DNA of 64,000 nucleotides from Blastobasis lacticolella (lineage: Eukaryota; Arthropoda; Insecta; Lepidoptera; Blastobasidae). Position 1 is the first letter of the stretch; every line of letters starts with the position of its first letter. The translations under genes and the position numbers were made by a program. Positions 36,701 to 48,700 of this stretch are shown here, in pieces. The stretch is from NCBI GenBank assembly GCA_905147135.1, contig LR990043.1:21267584-21331583 (forward strand), written 5' to 3'. The notes under the pieces were generated by a model. It saw nothing but the letters and a program-made list of their open reading frames with translations, was not told the DNA's origin and searched no databases.

Positions 36701-39700
36701 CGCCCGAACCGCAATTAAATGAGGTAGCGTACGCAGGTCCGCTTATCTTTCTTTTCTTGTGCATGGAGAAAAATTACAAATGACCGAACTATTATTCAAT
36801 GTATCGAAGGATACAAGATTCCATTCATTGAAACACCAACACAGAGTAGTTTCCCTGTTGTTTATCCAAAAAATGTTCAAGAATCGTTTGACTTTAATGA
36901 AGTCAATACATAAATTACTTGAAATTAACGCAATTCATAAATGCAGTCATGACGAATCTGAATTCTTATCGAGTATTTTTTAGTACCTAAACCTAACGGC
37001 GAAAACAGATTTATTCTCAATTTGAAAAAGTTAAATGAATTTATTAGAACTTATCACTTTAAAATGGAAGACTATCGGACAGCGTCAAAGTTAATAACAC
37101 AAAATTGTTTTATGGCAACCATAGATTTGAAAGACGCGTATTTTTTAATAAACGTAAATGAATCCGATAGAAAATATTTACGCTTTAAATATCAGGACTG
37201 CCTTTACGAATTCAATTGTTTACCATTTGGGTTATGTACCGCACCTTTTGTATTCACAAAGCTGCTAAAACCAGTTATGGAATACCTTAGAAACAAAGAC
37301 TTGTTATCTGTAATTTACCTGGATGATATTTTATGTTTCGGACAGTCATTCGCGGAATGCGAACATAATGTTAACGTAACAGTAAAATGTCTACAGTCAT
37401 TAGGGTTTATTATAAATTTAGAAAAAAGTTGCTTAGTTCCAAAAACCGAATGTAAATTTTTAGGTTTCTTATATGATTCCAAACGTATGATCTTAAAACT
37501 TCCAAATGAAAAGAGAGTTAAAATTAAAGATAACTTGTGTAAATTTAAAAATTTAAGTAAGTGTAAACTTCGTGACTTTGCGAAACTAATCGGACTGTTA
37601 ATATCTGCTTGTCCAGTCTTGGCTATACACCAAGAAATTTGAACATCACAAATACCTTTGTCTTTTGAAAAATCCTAGTTATGACCAAATTATTGATTTG
37701 CCTGATAGTTTCGAAACTGAATACAATTGGTGGTTATCGAACATAGGAAATGGGTATAGCCCTTTTAGGTTCAGTACCTATGATTTGGAAGTTTTTTCCG
37801 ACGCTTCCCTCACAGGCTGGGGAGCTTACTATAATAAGGAAAGATCATACGGTTTTTGGAAACAAGATGAAAATTCTTTACACATTAACGAATTGGAACT
37901 TAAAGCGGCCTTTTTTGCACTTAAAGTTTTTACCAAGGATTTGACTCACAAAGATATCTTACTTCGAATTGACAATACTACTGCAATAGCAAGTATTAAT
38001 CGTATGGGAAGTGTACAGTATCCTCATTTAAATCAAGTAACCAGAGACATCTGGCAATGGTGTGAAAACAGAAAAATACATGTGTTTGCTTCATATATAA
38101 ATACGAAAGATAATCAAAAAGCAGATGCACTGTCTCGAAAACAGTTCCAAGATACGAAATGGGAACTAGCAGATTATGCATACACGAAAATTGTTAAACA
38201 GTTTGGTAATTTTGACGTAGATCTATTTGCTAGTCGATCTAATGCAAAATGTGACATTTATGTCACCTGGAAGAGCGACCCTGATGCATGGGTTTGCGAT
38301 GCCTTTACCGTATCTTGGAGCAACATGAATTTTTATGCTTTTCCTCCATTCATACTTGTCCTAAAGGTTTTACGAAAAATTATAGCCGATCAAGCAGAAG
38401 GAGTGGTCGTAGTTCCACACTGGCCCACCCAGCCGTGGTATCCCTTGTTCAGAAAACTGACCCGGTCACCCTGCTTGTATTTTGAACCTGATGTTAACTT
38501 GCTAACATCTCCTTTCAGGTCGCACCACTCTTTGTACCGGACCATACGACTAGTTGCCGCGAGATTATCCGGCAAACTTACCTGAACATGTCATTATCGG
38601 AAACATCTGTCGAAATTATGATTAATTCCCTTTCCGATAATACTTACAGACAATATAATTGCCATGTAAAATCCTGGATAGCATTTTGTGCAATAAAAAA
38701 TCATAACTACTCTGTTGTATCTATACCTCTGATTCTAGATTTCCTTACCGAAATGTTTATTAATGGTGCAAAATATGGCACACTAAACACTTGTAAGGCA
38801 GCGTTATCATTATTATTCGCTAAATCTTTAGATGGCGATATTATTAAGAGATTTATGAAAGGAGTTTTCAGATTAAGGCCTACTCAGCCAAAATATAACC
38901 TTACATGGGACCCTAACATTGTTTTAAACTTTCTAGGAGAACAATGGCCAAATGAGATCCTTGATCTGGAAACTCTTTCTAAGAAAACACTGACTTTGTT
39001 GGCTTTAGTCACCGCACATCGTGTGCAAACATTTTCATTAATAAAATTGGAAAATATCTATTTAAATGATCCCAGTGTAATCACCATAAAAATACCCGAC
39101 TTAATTAAAACATCCAGACCAAACTCACTTCAACCAGCTCTAAAAATACATTTTTACAGTGAAAAGCCTAATATATGCCCTGCCAGGTGTGTAATAGAAT
39201 ACATAAATAAAACAAGTTCATTACGTACCATAAATAATAATAATTTATTTATTAGTTTTAAAAAGCCTCACAGAAAAATAACATCACAAACATTAAGTCA
39301 CTGGATAAAGGACACTTTATTCAATAGCGGAATAGATACATCTGTATTCACTTCACATAGTACACGACACTCGGCAACGTCTACAGCCAACAAGCTCGGT
39401 GTAAATATCGATATAATTAGAACCACTGCAGGATGGAGTTCCTCCTCCTCGACTTTCGCCAAATTTTATAATAGAGAAGTGGCCTGTAGTGATTCTGTTT
39501 TTGCGAGATCCATTTTGTCATCTGAAAATAGATAAAACTATGATTAACTTACTTAACTCTAAGTAAAAAATAAAAACATGTTATGATTACTCACCTGTTT
39601 TTTGTTCACCTACTTACCAAATAAAAGGTACCTTCACAATTTGTTATTTTTACATTTGTTAGCTCTGAACATCCTACAACATGTCAAACCTAAATCGCAA

Positions 39701-42700
39701 AGAATGAAGCTGCGAAACATAATTGAGAATCAAACGAACTTACCAAGTGAAGTTCGATGACAATTATGTGAGCAGCTTCATTCGACGCGATTTACATACA
39801 CCCACCCTAATTGACAAATAGTAAATAGAAATACCCACCCAAATATTTAAAAAATATAAAAATCACAAATTGAATTTAAACATAATGACCAGACGAACGC
39901 AAGATGGCCGACGAGGTAGACTTGGTGGGGATAGCAAAGGGTAGGTTACGGAGGGGATTTGTGTTGTCACATTATAAAAGGAAAAGATTTTTAGTAGAAA
40001 AATTACTTTAAAAGATCCGTGCTAGGCTGATGCGTGGGGCCCAACTACAACATGTCAAACCTAAATCGCGTCGAATGAAGCTGCTCACATAATTGTCATC
40101 GAACTTCACTTGGTAAGTTCGTTTGATTCTCAATTATACTCTGCCGGACACCACACGGCCAACTTAATATAATAAGCAAATTGTTACAAACATGTTTCTA
40201 ATAATGTACAGATCATTTAAGTGACCCGCACATTTTTTCAGGTCATGGCTGGACATATTGAAGCGCGTAATATTTCTGGGAATGCCGTGGCTGACACTTG
40301 CGATAGTCTTCATGACGGGAGCCTATTGCATCAACCTGTTCTCTATGGGATATATCATCGGGTCATTCATCTTCCTCTGGCAAGGAATCGACTTCTATTT
40401 GCTACCTAAAGACAGCATACTGCAATGGTGAGTGATTGTCAAATGTGGGTCTTTAGAAGCAACTCCGTGTATCTTCCATATTAGTGGAAGATTTTTACAT
40501 AATCTCCACACTTGACAGACGGGTTACAGATCATGATCATGATCATCCTGGCTTTAATGCCGAATGTGCTCTAGCGTTGAAAGGTTTGTTGAAAACTACC
40601 TATAAAAGACTGTTTTTCTTATCTAACCTTGAGGTCTTCAAGTCAAGAGCAAACGTATTGCAAACGTCCATAGGCTGCGGTGACTGCTTAGGATCTGCTG
40701 CATCTGGCAGGCCGGCAGCTTGTTTCCCATTAAGGTGTTTTTTTTTCATTTGACTTAATTTCACCTGGTTGGAAAGCTATGATGAGGTCGAAGATGTGAC
40801 TTACTACTAAGATAGTAGAAAAAAATAAGTGAATAGGTATTTTCTAGGCCAGCATGTTACATCTTCGACTTCATCGTAGCTTCCCAACCAGATGAGGTGA
40901 AGTCAAATGCAAGCCTATTGCCCTTCAAATAAAGCTGATCCTAGCTTGTCTTTTTCTAAGATATTATCAGTAGGAATGACTAGTGCTATATTTTACTATG
41001 CGTCAAAATGATAGCTGTATGCCGAACCAGAGCAGGGTGTTTTCGTATATGTGAACGATGAGGTAACCTATCCCGCTGCAGGTGGTCGAGGCTACAGCTG
41101 TACAACGTATCAGTTGTGGTTGTGAAGATGCTTCTCCAGATCCCAGGGTGCATCTTCGCGGACATAATGCAGGAACATGCTTGCTGGCTTGTCCAGCTAC
41201 TGGGCATTGGCTGCGTGGATAAGTTTGCCTGGGGGAACATTGACAGCGTCCTCAAGATGGACTATAGTTTGCAGGTGAGTTGGTAACGTCAGTGGCCTTG
41301 GTAAGACAATGGGCCCTTGGGGTCCTGCGACCAGAACCTTTATAAAGGATCTCCAGGCGTCTCTATAAGACTCTGGCAACTTTTTTACTCAGAGGTTGAG
41401 CGTCGTTATTCAAAGGGGAAATGTTGCCAGCCTACTGGGCACCATGCCTCGCGGGGATGCCCTGAGGAGGTTTTTATCTGTAATTATAGATTTAGGTTCA
41501 GGGTTTAGTTTGTATGTTGTTTGTGTTTATGAAAAAATTGTTGTACCTAATGCCAAATGCGCAAAAGTATGAACTTGAGTTCGAATGCAGAATTCAACGT
41601 GCTCGGTGCCGCAAGAGAACATCAGCCTGGCCTGGGACGGCATTTGCTTCGCCTTTCTGCTGCTTCAGAGGCGGATCTTACACAGCTACTACTTCCACCG
41701 TGTCATCGACGAGATCAAGGCCACAACAACACTCGCGCCCAGGTATCTTCAATTCAATTCAATTTAATTCATTTATTTAATCGTCAACAAGTTGGTTTCA
41801 TGTATTTTATAGATCTCCATGTTCCACCTTACGGTATACGATACAATCCACCTATCTAACTATCACACTATACAAAACTAGAATATGATGAAATTCATCC
41901 CTTTTAAATATCAGATATGAATACACTAAATTAACAAAAAGATGTCAATATAAATCATTATTAATCGTCAATAACTACAATTAATTGAAATAATTGAATG
42001 TCAAAATTTTATAAATCGCATATGTTGTATTCACTGTTGCATATAATCGTTCTATCAATCTATTGCCGTCCAATGCTGAACGTAGGTCTCCCTAAAGAGT
42101 GCTATTCTTCCCGGTCTTGGGCAATCCGCATCCATATACTGCCCGCCACCCTTTTAAAATCGTCGATCTATCGTGTCACAGCTCATTCAACACTACGTCC
42201 AACACAAGTCGGCACACTGATCCTACACGCTATTTATTTTAATACTGAGTGATAAACGAGCAGACATATGGGTTGCCCATAACATTTACAGATCATACAA
42301 TTAGGTTGCAGGCAACACAAATGCAGAACTGCAGGAGCGTTATCACTGTGAGGACTATGAAGAAATGCTTCATGTCTGTAATTTCTTTTATGTTTAAAAG
42401 TTATGGGTAACATTGTTGTTTACATATTAAAGTTTTAGTTTATCCTTCTATTACAAATCACGGGTTTTGCGGATAAGACATATTATACATCGTAGACGAC
42501 ACGATCGATCATGGCAGCGATGACATTATGTTTCTCTTATAATTATTGATGCAGAATAGTTTGCCAATTTGACATTGTTTGTACACATCCAGAGCTGCAG
42601 AACTGGTCGAAGAGCTACATCAGAAGCAAATGCAACGACCGATGGAAAAGGGTAAAGTATTCGAGAAGATAAAAGCGGAGATGAAGCTCATCAAGATGAA

Positions 42701-45700
42701 CCAGAAGAAGACGAAGGGGGCCTTGAATGCTGAGGACCCGTGTCAGCATGACTGTGGTAGGTATTCTTAGCCAAAGACTCAATTATGCTTATTATACTAT
42801 ACTAATATACTACGGTGAGGAAAAATATCTGTACATTCAGGCGACTGGATGTGTAACCATGATCCAATCTGGTCAGGTTCCCCATGGTGCAAGGTCATGG
42901 AGGTCGGATGGCAGTTGCTCCACTGTAATAACCTGACCTGCCAAATCCTGGATCATGGTCCAGGCGGACCCCGGGCCCTCGTGCGCGAGAGCACTACCGG
43001 GATATTAACGCCAAGATGATGATGATGATACTATACAAATATACTGCCTCGGTCATCGGCCATCCACCTCCCGAGTCTGTTCTACCTACGCTCAAGCAGG
43101 CCAATATTAGGTAGACATTTTGTAATGTCCTTTTTTACTAATTTCTAAGGGATAAAAAAAAAAATCCGTCACGGATAGAATAGGTACGTAGAGGATCCTA
43201 TTTGAATTTCTGTGGGAAAGCCCGATTGCACGAAGCATTTGAGAGTCACAAAATCGGTGTCATGAAGATTTGGTTGCCTTGGTGAGTTTAGTTTTTACTT
43301 ACTGATCAAGGATCAATGTTTTTCTTGTTAGAAATATTTTAAATCGACTAGGCGACGCCTAAAGTTTAGTGCAATCGAAGGTAACAATATAGAATATTGT
43401 TTATATTGGTATATTATGTGGTATCTTAAGATATATAGCAGTTTATTCAGGAGTTTTAGCTTTTAGTGGGGATAGCCCGACACATATTATACCTACCTAG
43501 TATTTTAGAAAACTTATCGAGTGAAGTGAGTTATTCGCAATATTGAGAGTTGGTTTAATTCGATTTACTGGTGAGCGCAAGGCTGGCTCATTTCTTGGCC
43601 AACGAATAGGGATCGCCGTCAGCAGGGGAATGCCGCCAGCCTTATGGGTATCCAACAGTGGCAGCGATTTGGGTTTGGATTTGGGTATAAGGGTAATTTT
43701 ATTTATTTATTTAACAGTTTATTGTTCACAAGATAGAGCATACACGTTATGTTACAGAAGATTAAGACACAACAGGCATCTCTAGAAAGAAATCTCCTCC
43801 AGCAGGCCTACATATATTATTTTATTTCTATAAATATAATTTAATTAAATTTATTGCATATTTGTTTTGTTTGTATTATTTTTATGTTTTTGTTTAATAA
43901 AACCTATGAAAATGAGCGAATGTCATGTCAACACAATAGAGAAGGCTACCTGGTTCGTCAAGCTGAAGGGCATCCTGGAGACTATCTTGATCTTGCTCGA
44001 GAGCATCGTCGTGTCGCTGACGCAGCACCTGATGAAGCGCTCGCGCGACTACCGTCACGTGGCCAACATTCTCTCGGTTGAGAAGAAATTTATCAAGGTC
44101 AGTTGGGTATTTCGTTTGTCTATACTAATATTATAAAGAGGAATGGAACGCGTTGCGTGCGAGTGTGTTCCCTGATCACTATAATCTGGACGCCTTCAAG
44201 GCTAGAGTGAATAGGCTGTTCCTAGACAGGCATGCTCCATCTTCGACCGCATCGTCACTTACCACCAGGTGAGATGGCGGTCAAATGCCTGGATAGTCTA
44301 AAAAAAAAAAAAAAAGAGGAAAGGTTTGATTTTTTGTTTGTTTGTTTGTATTGAATAGGCTTCGAAACTACTGGACCGATTTCAAAAATTCTTTCACCGT
44401 TGGGAAGCTACACTATCCCCCGGTGACATAGGCTATATACCCGTGTACCCGTAGTGGTACCCGTGCGAAGCCGGGGCGGCTGCTAGTTACATATATTTTT
44501 GTTACTCGTATTGCAAACGCTCTTATGTTACTGCTTATTATCAATCGGGCTGCTTATTTGCCACCTGGTGGTTCAAATCTTCAAAAAATCTTTGTTAGTG
44601 ACGTTAGACGTTAGACGATGTTAGTCGTAAGAGCGTTAAGAGCGTCGGTAGCCGGGCGGTTGAGTATCCAACTCGCAAGCGAGAGGTACCGGGTTCGAAT
44701 CCCGCTGCGGCCATGTACCAATGACTATTTTCTGAGTTATGTACATTAGTTGAATACTAACTGATGCTCTTACGGCGAGGGAAAACATCGTGATGACACC
44801 TGCAAATTCAGGCAACTGAATTTGTAACCATGATCCACCTTGGCAGCAGGGTCACGGAGGTCAGATGGCAGTCGCTCCACTATAATTATCTGATCGCCAA
44901 ATCCTGGATCATGGTGAAGGCGGACCCCGGGCCCTCGTTCTCGAGAGCACAACCGGGACATTAACGCCAAGATGATGAGTCGTGTAGTTAGACGAATAAG
45001 CGCCTAACCCTATTTATACTTTGATTTAATAAGTGTTGTCATACCCTATATACCTTCCTCTTGAACCTAATGTTGAAAACCGCATTAAAATCCGTTGCGC
45101 AGTTCCAGTGTGGGATTATGTTGGATTCATCAATATAGTCTTTTTTAAATTATATTTAAAGGCCGTGTGCAAACATTTCGCCTGACATTGAGTTTTTTCC
45201 AAAAATCCTATATTTTAGGAATTAGATGTTTCCGTTACTTCTTTGGATACTAAGCGTCCATGCGTACAGACATACATATGTGGGACAGTGGGACAGATGG
45301 CGGGAAGCGACTTTGTTTTATTACTATAATAATAACAACTGCATTGCACACCTAGTATCGGTACCCTGTCTCTTTCACACTCATGGTAAGTTACAACTAG
45401 TGTCATGTAAGAAGAGACTTGGCGGGTCACGTGGTTCGACTTGCACAGTAGACGATTACTTGCGCGAAATCCCCAACATCATAACCTTCTTAATACGTAA
45501 ATCAAAATCAAAATCAAATTAAAAATCTTCTTAATACGTAAAGATATTAATTTCACAGAAGAGACCAGGCTTTGGCATCGGGTTAAGAGAAGGCTCGCAA
45601 ATGCGATGGGCACCACTGCCTGGAGCTCCGCACCAAATTTCAATGTAAGTCAATTCGTGGGTCAATTTGTTTAATAATATCAAAAAATAAAATTGAAAAT

Positions 45701-48700
45701 AATCATCTAGGCGTTCATATCCAGGTTGTATTCAGGGCCCGCGGTCCGCCTTGACCATTATCCAGGATTTGGCAGATCGGGTAATTACAGTGGAGCGACT
45801 GCAATCTAACCTCCGTGTCCCTGTCACCAGGGGAATCTAACCAGATTGGATCATGGTTACAAAATCAGTTATATGAATTTTCAAGTTTAATCGCGATGTT
45901 TTCCCTCACCATAAGAGCATCGGTTAGAATTCAACTAATGTACATAACTCAGAAAATAGTCATTGGTACATGACCGCAGCGGGATACGAACCCGAGACCT
46001 CTGGCTTACGAGTCGTACCCTAAACGCTTGGCCACCGACGATCAATTATGAATATGTATCGGTAGCATATTCAAGAATTATTGGACTACGGGAAAGTCTA
46101 ACAAGATATGAAAATAACATGGTAAATCCCAACCATATCCGGAACCCTTCGTGTGTGAGTTCCACAACATTTGGCCAGTACTTTTCTTCTTTTTCTATTA
46201 CGTCTATAATTTCACAGTGATGGATTGATTCAATATAAATGATGATGATAATAACTATTTGATTGCAGCAAACACACCCCTATGCTGGAAGAGCATACAG
46301 ATTCGCTGTTGCGCGAACACAGCTTACTGCGGAATCTGTGCGTCGCGCTCGGGTACGCTGCGCTTGCGCACACACACACCGTGTGCTATGTCATGGTGTT
46401 CGTTAATTCGGTACGCTAATCTAACTTATTACAATATTATACTAGCTTTTGCCCGCGACTTTGTCCGCTTGCGATTCGTAATGTTCCAGACCCGTTCCCG
46501 CGGTAAATTGAATTTTGGGATAAATTATAGCAATTCCAAAATTCTTGCTATTCTAGGGTGTAAGCTGTATTACCGCCAAATTACATCGATATCTGTTCAG
46601 AACTTTTTGCGTGAAGGAGTAACAAACATCCTAATATATTAACAAAATTTCGTATTTATAATTTTAGTAGGATGCAGTCAAGTCAACCTTGGTGGCTTTG
46701 AAATGGCAAAAGCCACCTTGCAAATTTCAATAATTTCCATACAAAATAAAATAATATAGGTACCTACCTATATTTATAACTATACAATTATTTTCTCATA
46801 AAAATAAAATAAAATATTTTATTGCACGTATACAAAATAATCATGTTCCGGGGTCCGCCTTTAGCAGATCAGATAATTACAGTGGAGCGACTGCCGTCTA
46901 TTCTCCGTGACCCTGCTACCAGGGGAATCTGCCCAAATTGGATCATAGTTACACATGCAGTTGCCTGAATGTGCAGGTTTCATCACGATATTTTCCCTCA
47001 CCGTAAAAATGTTTTGTCAACAGATACTGCAATTTCCTAGACTTCTCTCAGTACCATTATCTCTGATGGTGTATCTCTGGGGCATGACCTCCTTCCCGCG
47101 GCCCTCTAAGACTTTCTGGGTCACCATGATTGCTTACATACAGGTAAGGAAAGATTTACTGTACCTCGTATATAGGTACAAAAAAATATTTTCAAAAATT
47201 GCTGCTTTGTCAAATGTTGTTTTTAACCCTGGACGAAAGAGGAGTGTTATGAGGTTGACATGTGTATTTGTTCATCTGTGTGTCTGTCTGGGGCATCGTA
47301 GCTCAACGGATAGACCGATTTGGATCCGGTTTTCTCTATTCGAAAGCCATTTTAACCGAGATGGTTCTTAGCTTTGTTTCATTAAAATCGGTTCAGTAGT
47401 TTAGAAAATATTTGAATTGATATTTGTAAACTTTGTCGGGGGTTACCCGAATTATTCTGTCGATTAAGTTATATTATTTGTAATGGTATATTATGTAAAA
47501 TGTTTTTTTGGCAAGTGAATTTACTTATTTGTAGAATAAAATATACATTTTTTAAATCGTAAATAGAATATGTATTTTGCGTAATGAGGAGATTATTGAA
47601 GATGTTTTTATCAACATGGATACACTTCTTCAAGTTTTTTGTTAAGAAGTTTTGCGTACACAAAAAGAAATCTGACAATCAAATATGGTCTCTATTCTGC
47701 AGGCGATAGTGCTGATAAAGACAATTTTCCAATTCGATAACCTGCCATTCACCCCGGCGAAGATCATCGGTGTCCAGAGGAAGTGCCATTATGCTCTCTG
47801 CGACCTTCTCTTGCTGCTTATTATCTACTTCCATAGGTAGGTAATAAGAAGTTGTGAGTATCGAGGACAGGAGTCTTGGAACAAGGGATAATTACACAGC
47901 TCTACAAAAAAAACTTTTTTTTTGTTGCCCTGGATATCATCGCAAATTTTTACGTTTTCGGGTGACCATATTATGAATATACTCATGAAAGTTCTCAATG
48001 TGCTTGTATTTTTATGATTTTTGCATATCTTATACAGGGTGTTTCATAATAGATGTATAAAGCCGTGAACTGGATGGAGTGCTAAACGTATTAAAACGAT
48101 AGGTACAATTATTTTTTTCGTGCGTGGAATAGTTACCGAGAAAATGACTATCGAATTTTTTCTTTTTCAATGTCGATAATCACATTTTGAAAACGAAAGA
48201 CCGCATCTCTAGAAATCAGTTGTAATAGATCACTCAAGTTCATAATTAGGTCAATCAACTGAATAATACAATTTTACCAGTTACAGATAGGATATAGGTT
48301 TTGTCCATTTACGTCTTTTCTACCTACCGTTTCATATGAGTTTTAAAATTAAATCTAAAGATCACTACGATCAATACCTCAAGTGGCTGGTTAATAAAAT
48401 TATTATTACAAGCAGCTCGTGAGCAGTCCGGCACAAAAACAAGACATTTCGATGTTTGTTTCTACTTTAATTTATTTGTTTTTTGTTGCCTTCAACACAA
48501 TGTTGCACCTAGGTACATAGTCTTCAAACTAATTGCGAAAACACAATAAACATTAATAGGCAAAAAAGTTACAGCTTGATTTCGCGTCTGCGCCATATCT
48601 TCTATTGTACTAGGCAGTCATGACTGAAGCAGGTGGACTATGTACGGGATACTGATATCACAGGTTGTCCATAAAGTACATTCACTAGATTTTAATATTT

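Larger units (their letters stand above)
35056..40135 (+). mobile_element. DIRS-A: DIRS-type tyrosine-recombinase retrotransposon, near complete
   Basis: About 5.08 kb. It has inverted terminal repeats (35081-35266 and 39884-40070), distinct outer ends, and an internal complementary region (39675-39794) that repeats both ends in inverse as one joined block. The order is gag, RT-RNase H-methyltransferase-like, tyrosine recombinase, as in known DIRS elements. It splits a family B repeat with ATT at both junctions and no longer target duplication. Gag and RT are frameshifted while the recombinase frame is open, so this copy is probably not autonomous but not very old. It fills the Piezo intron between 34255 and 40242. 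Confidence 0.93.
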
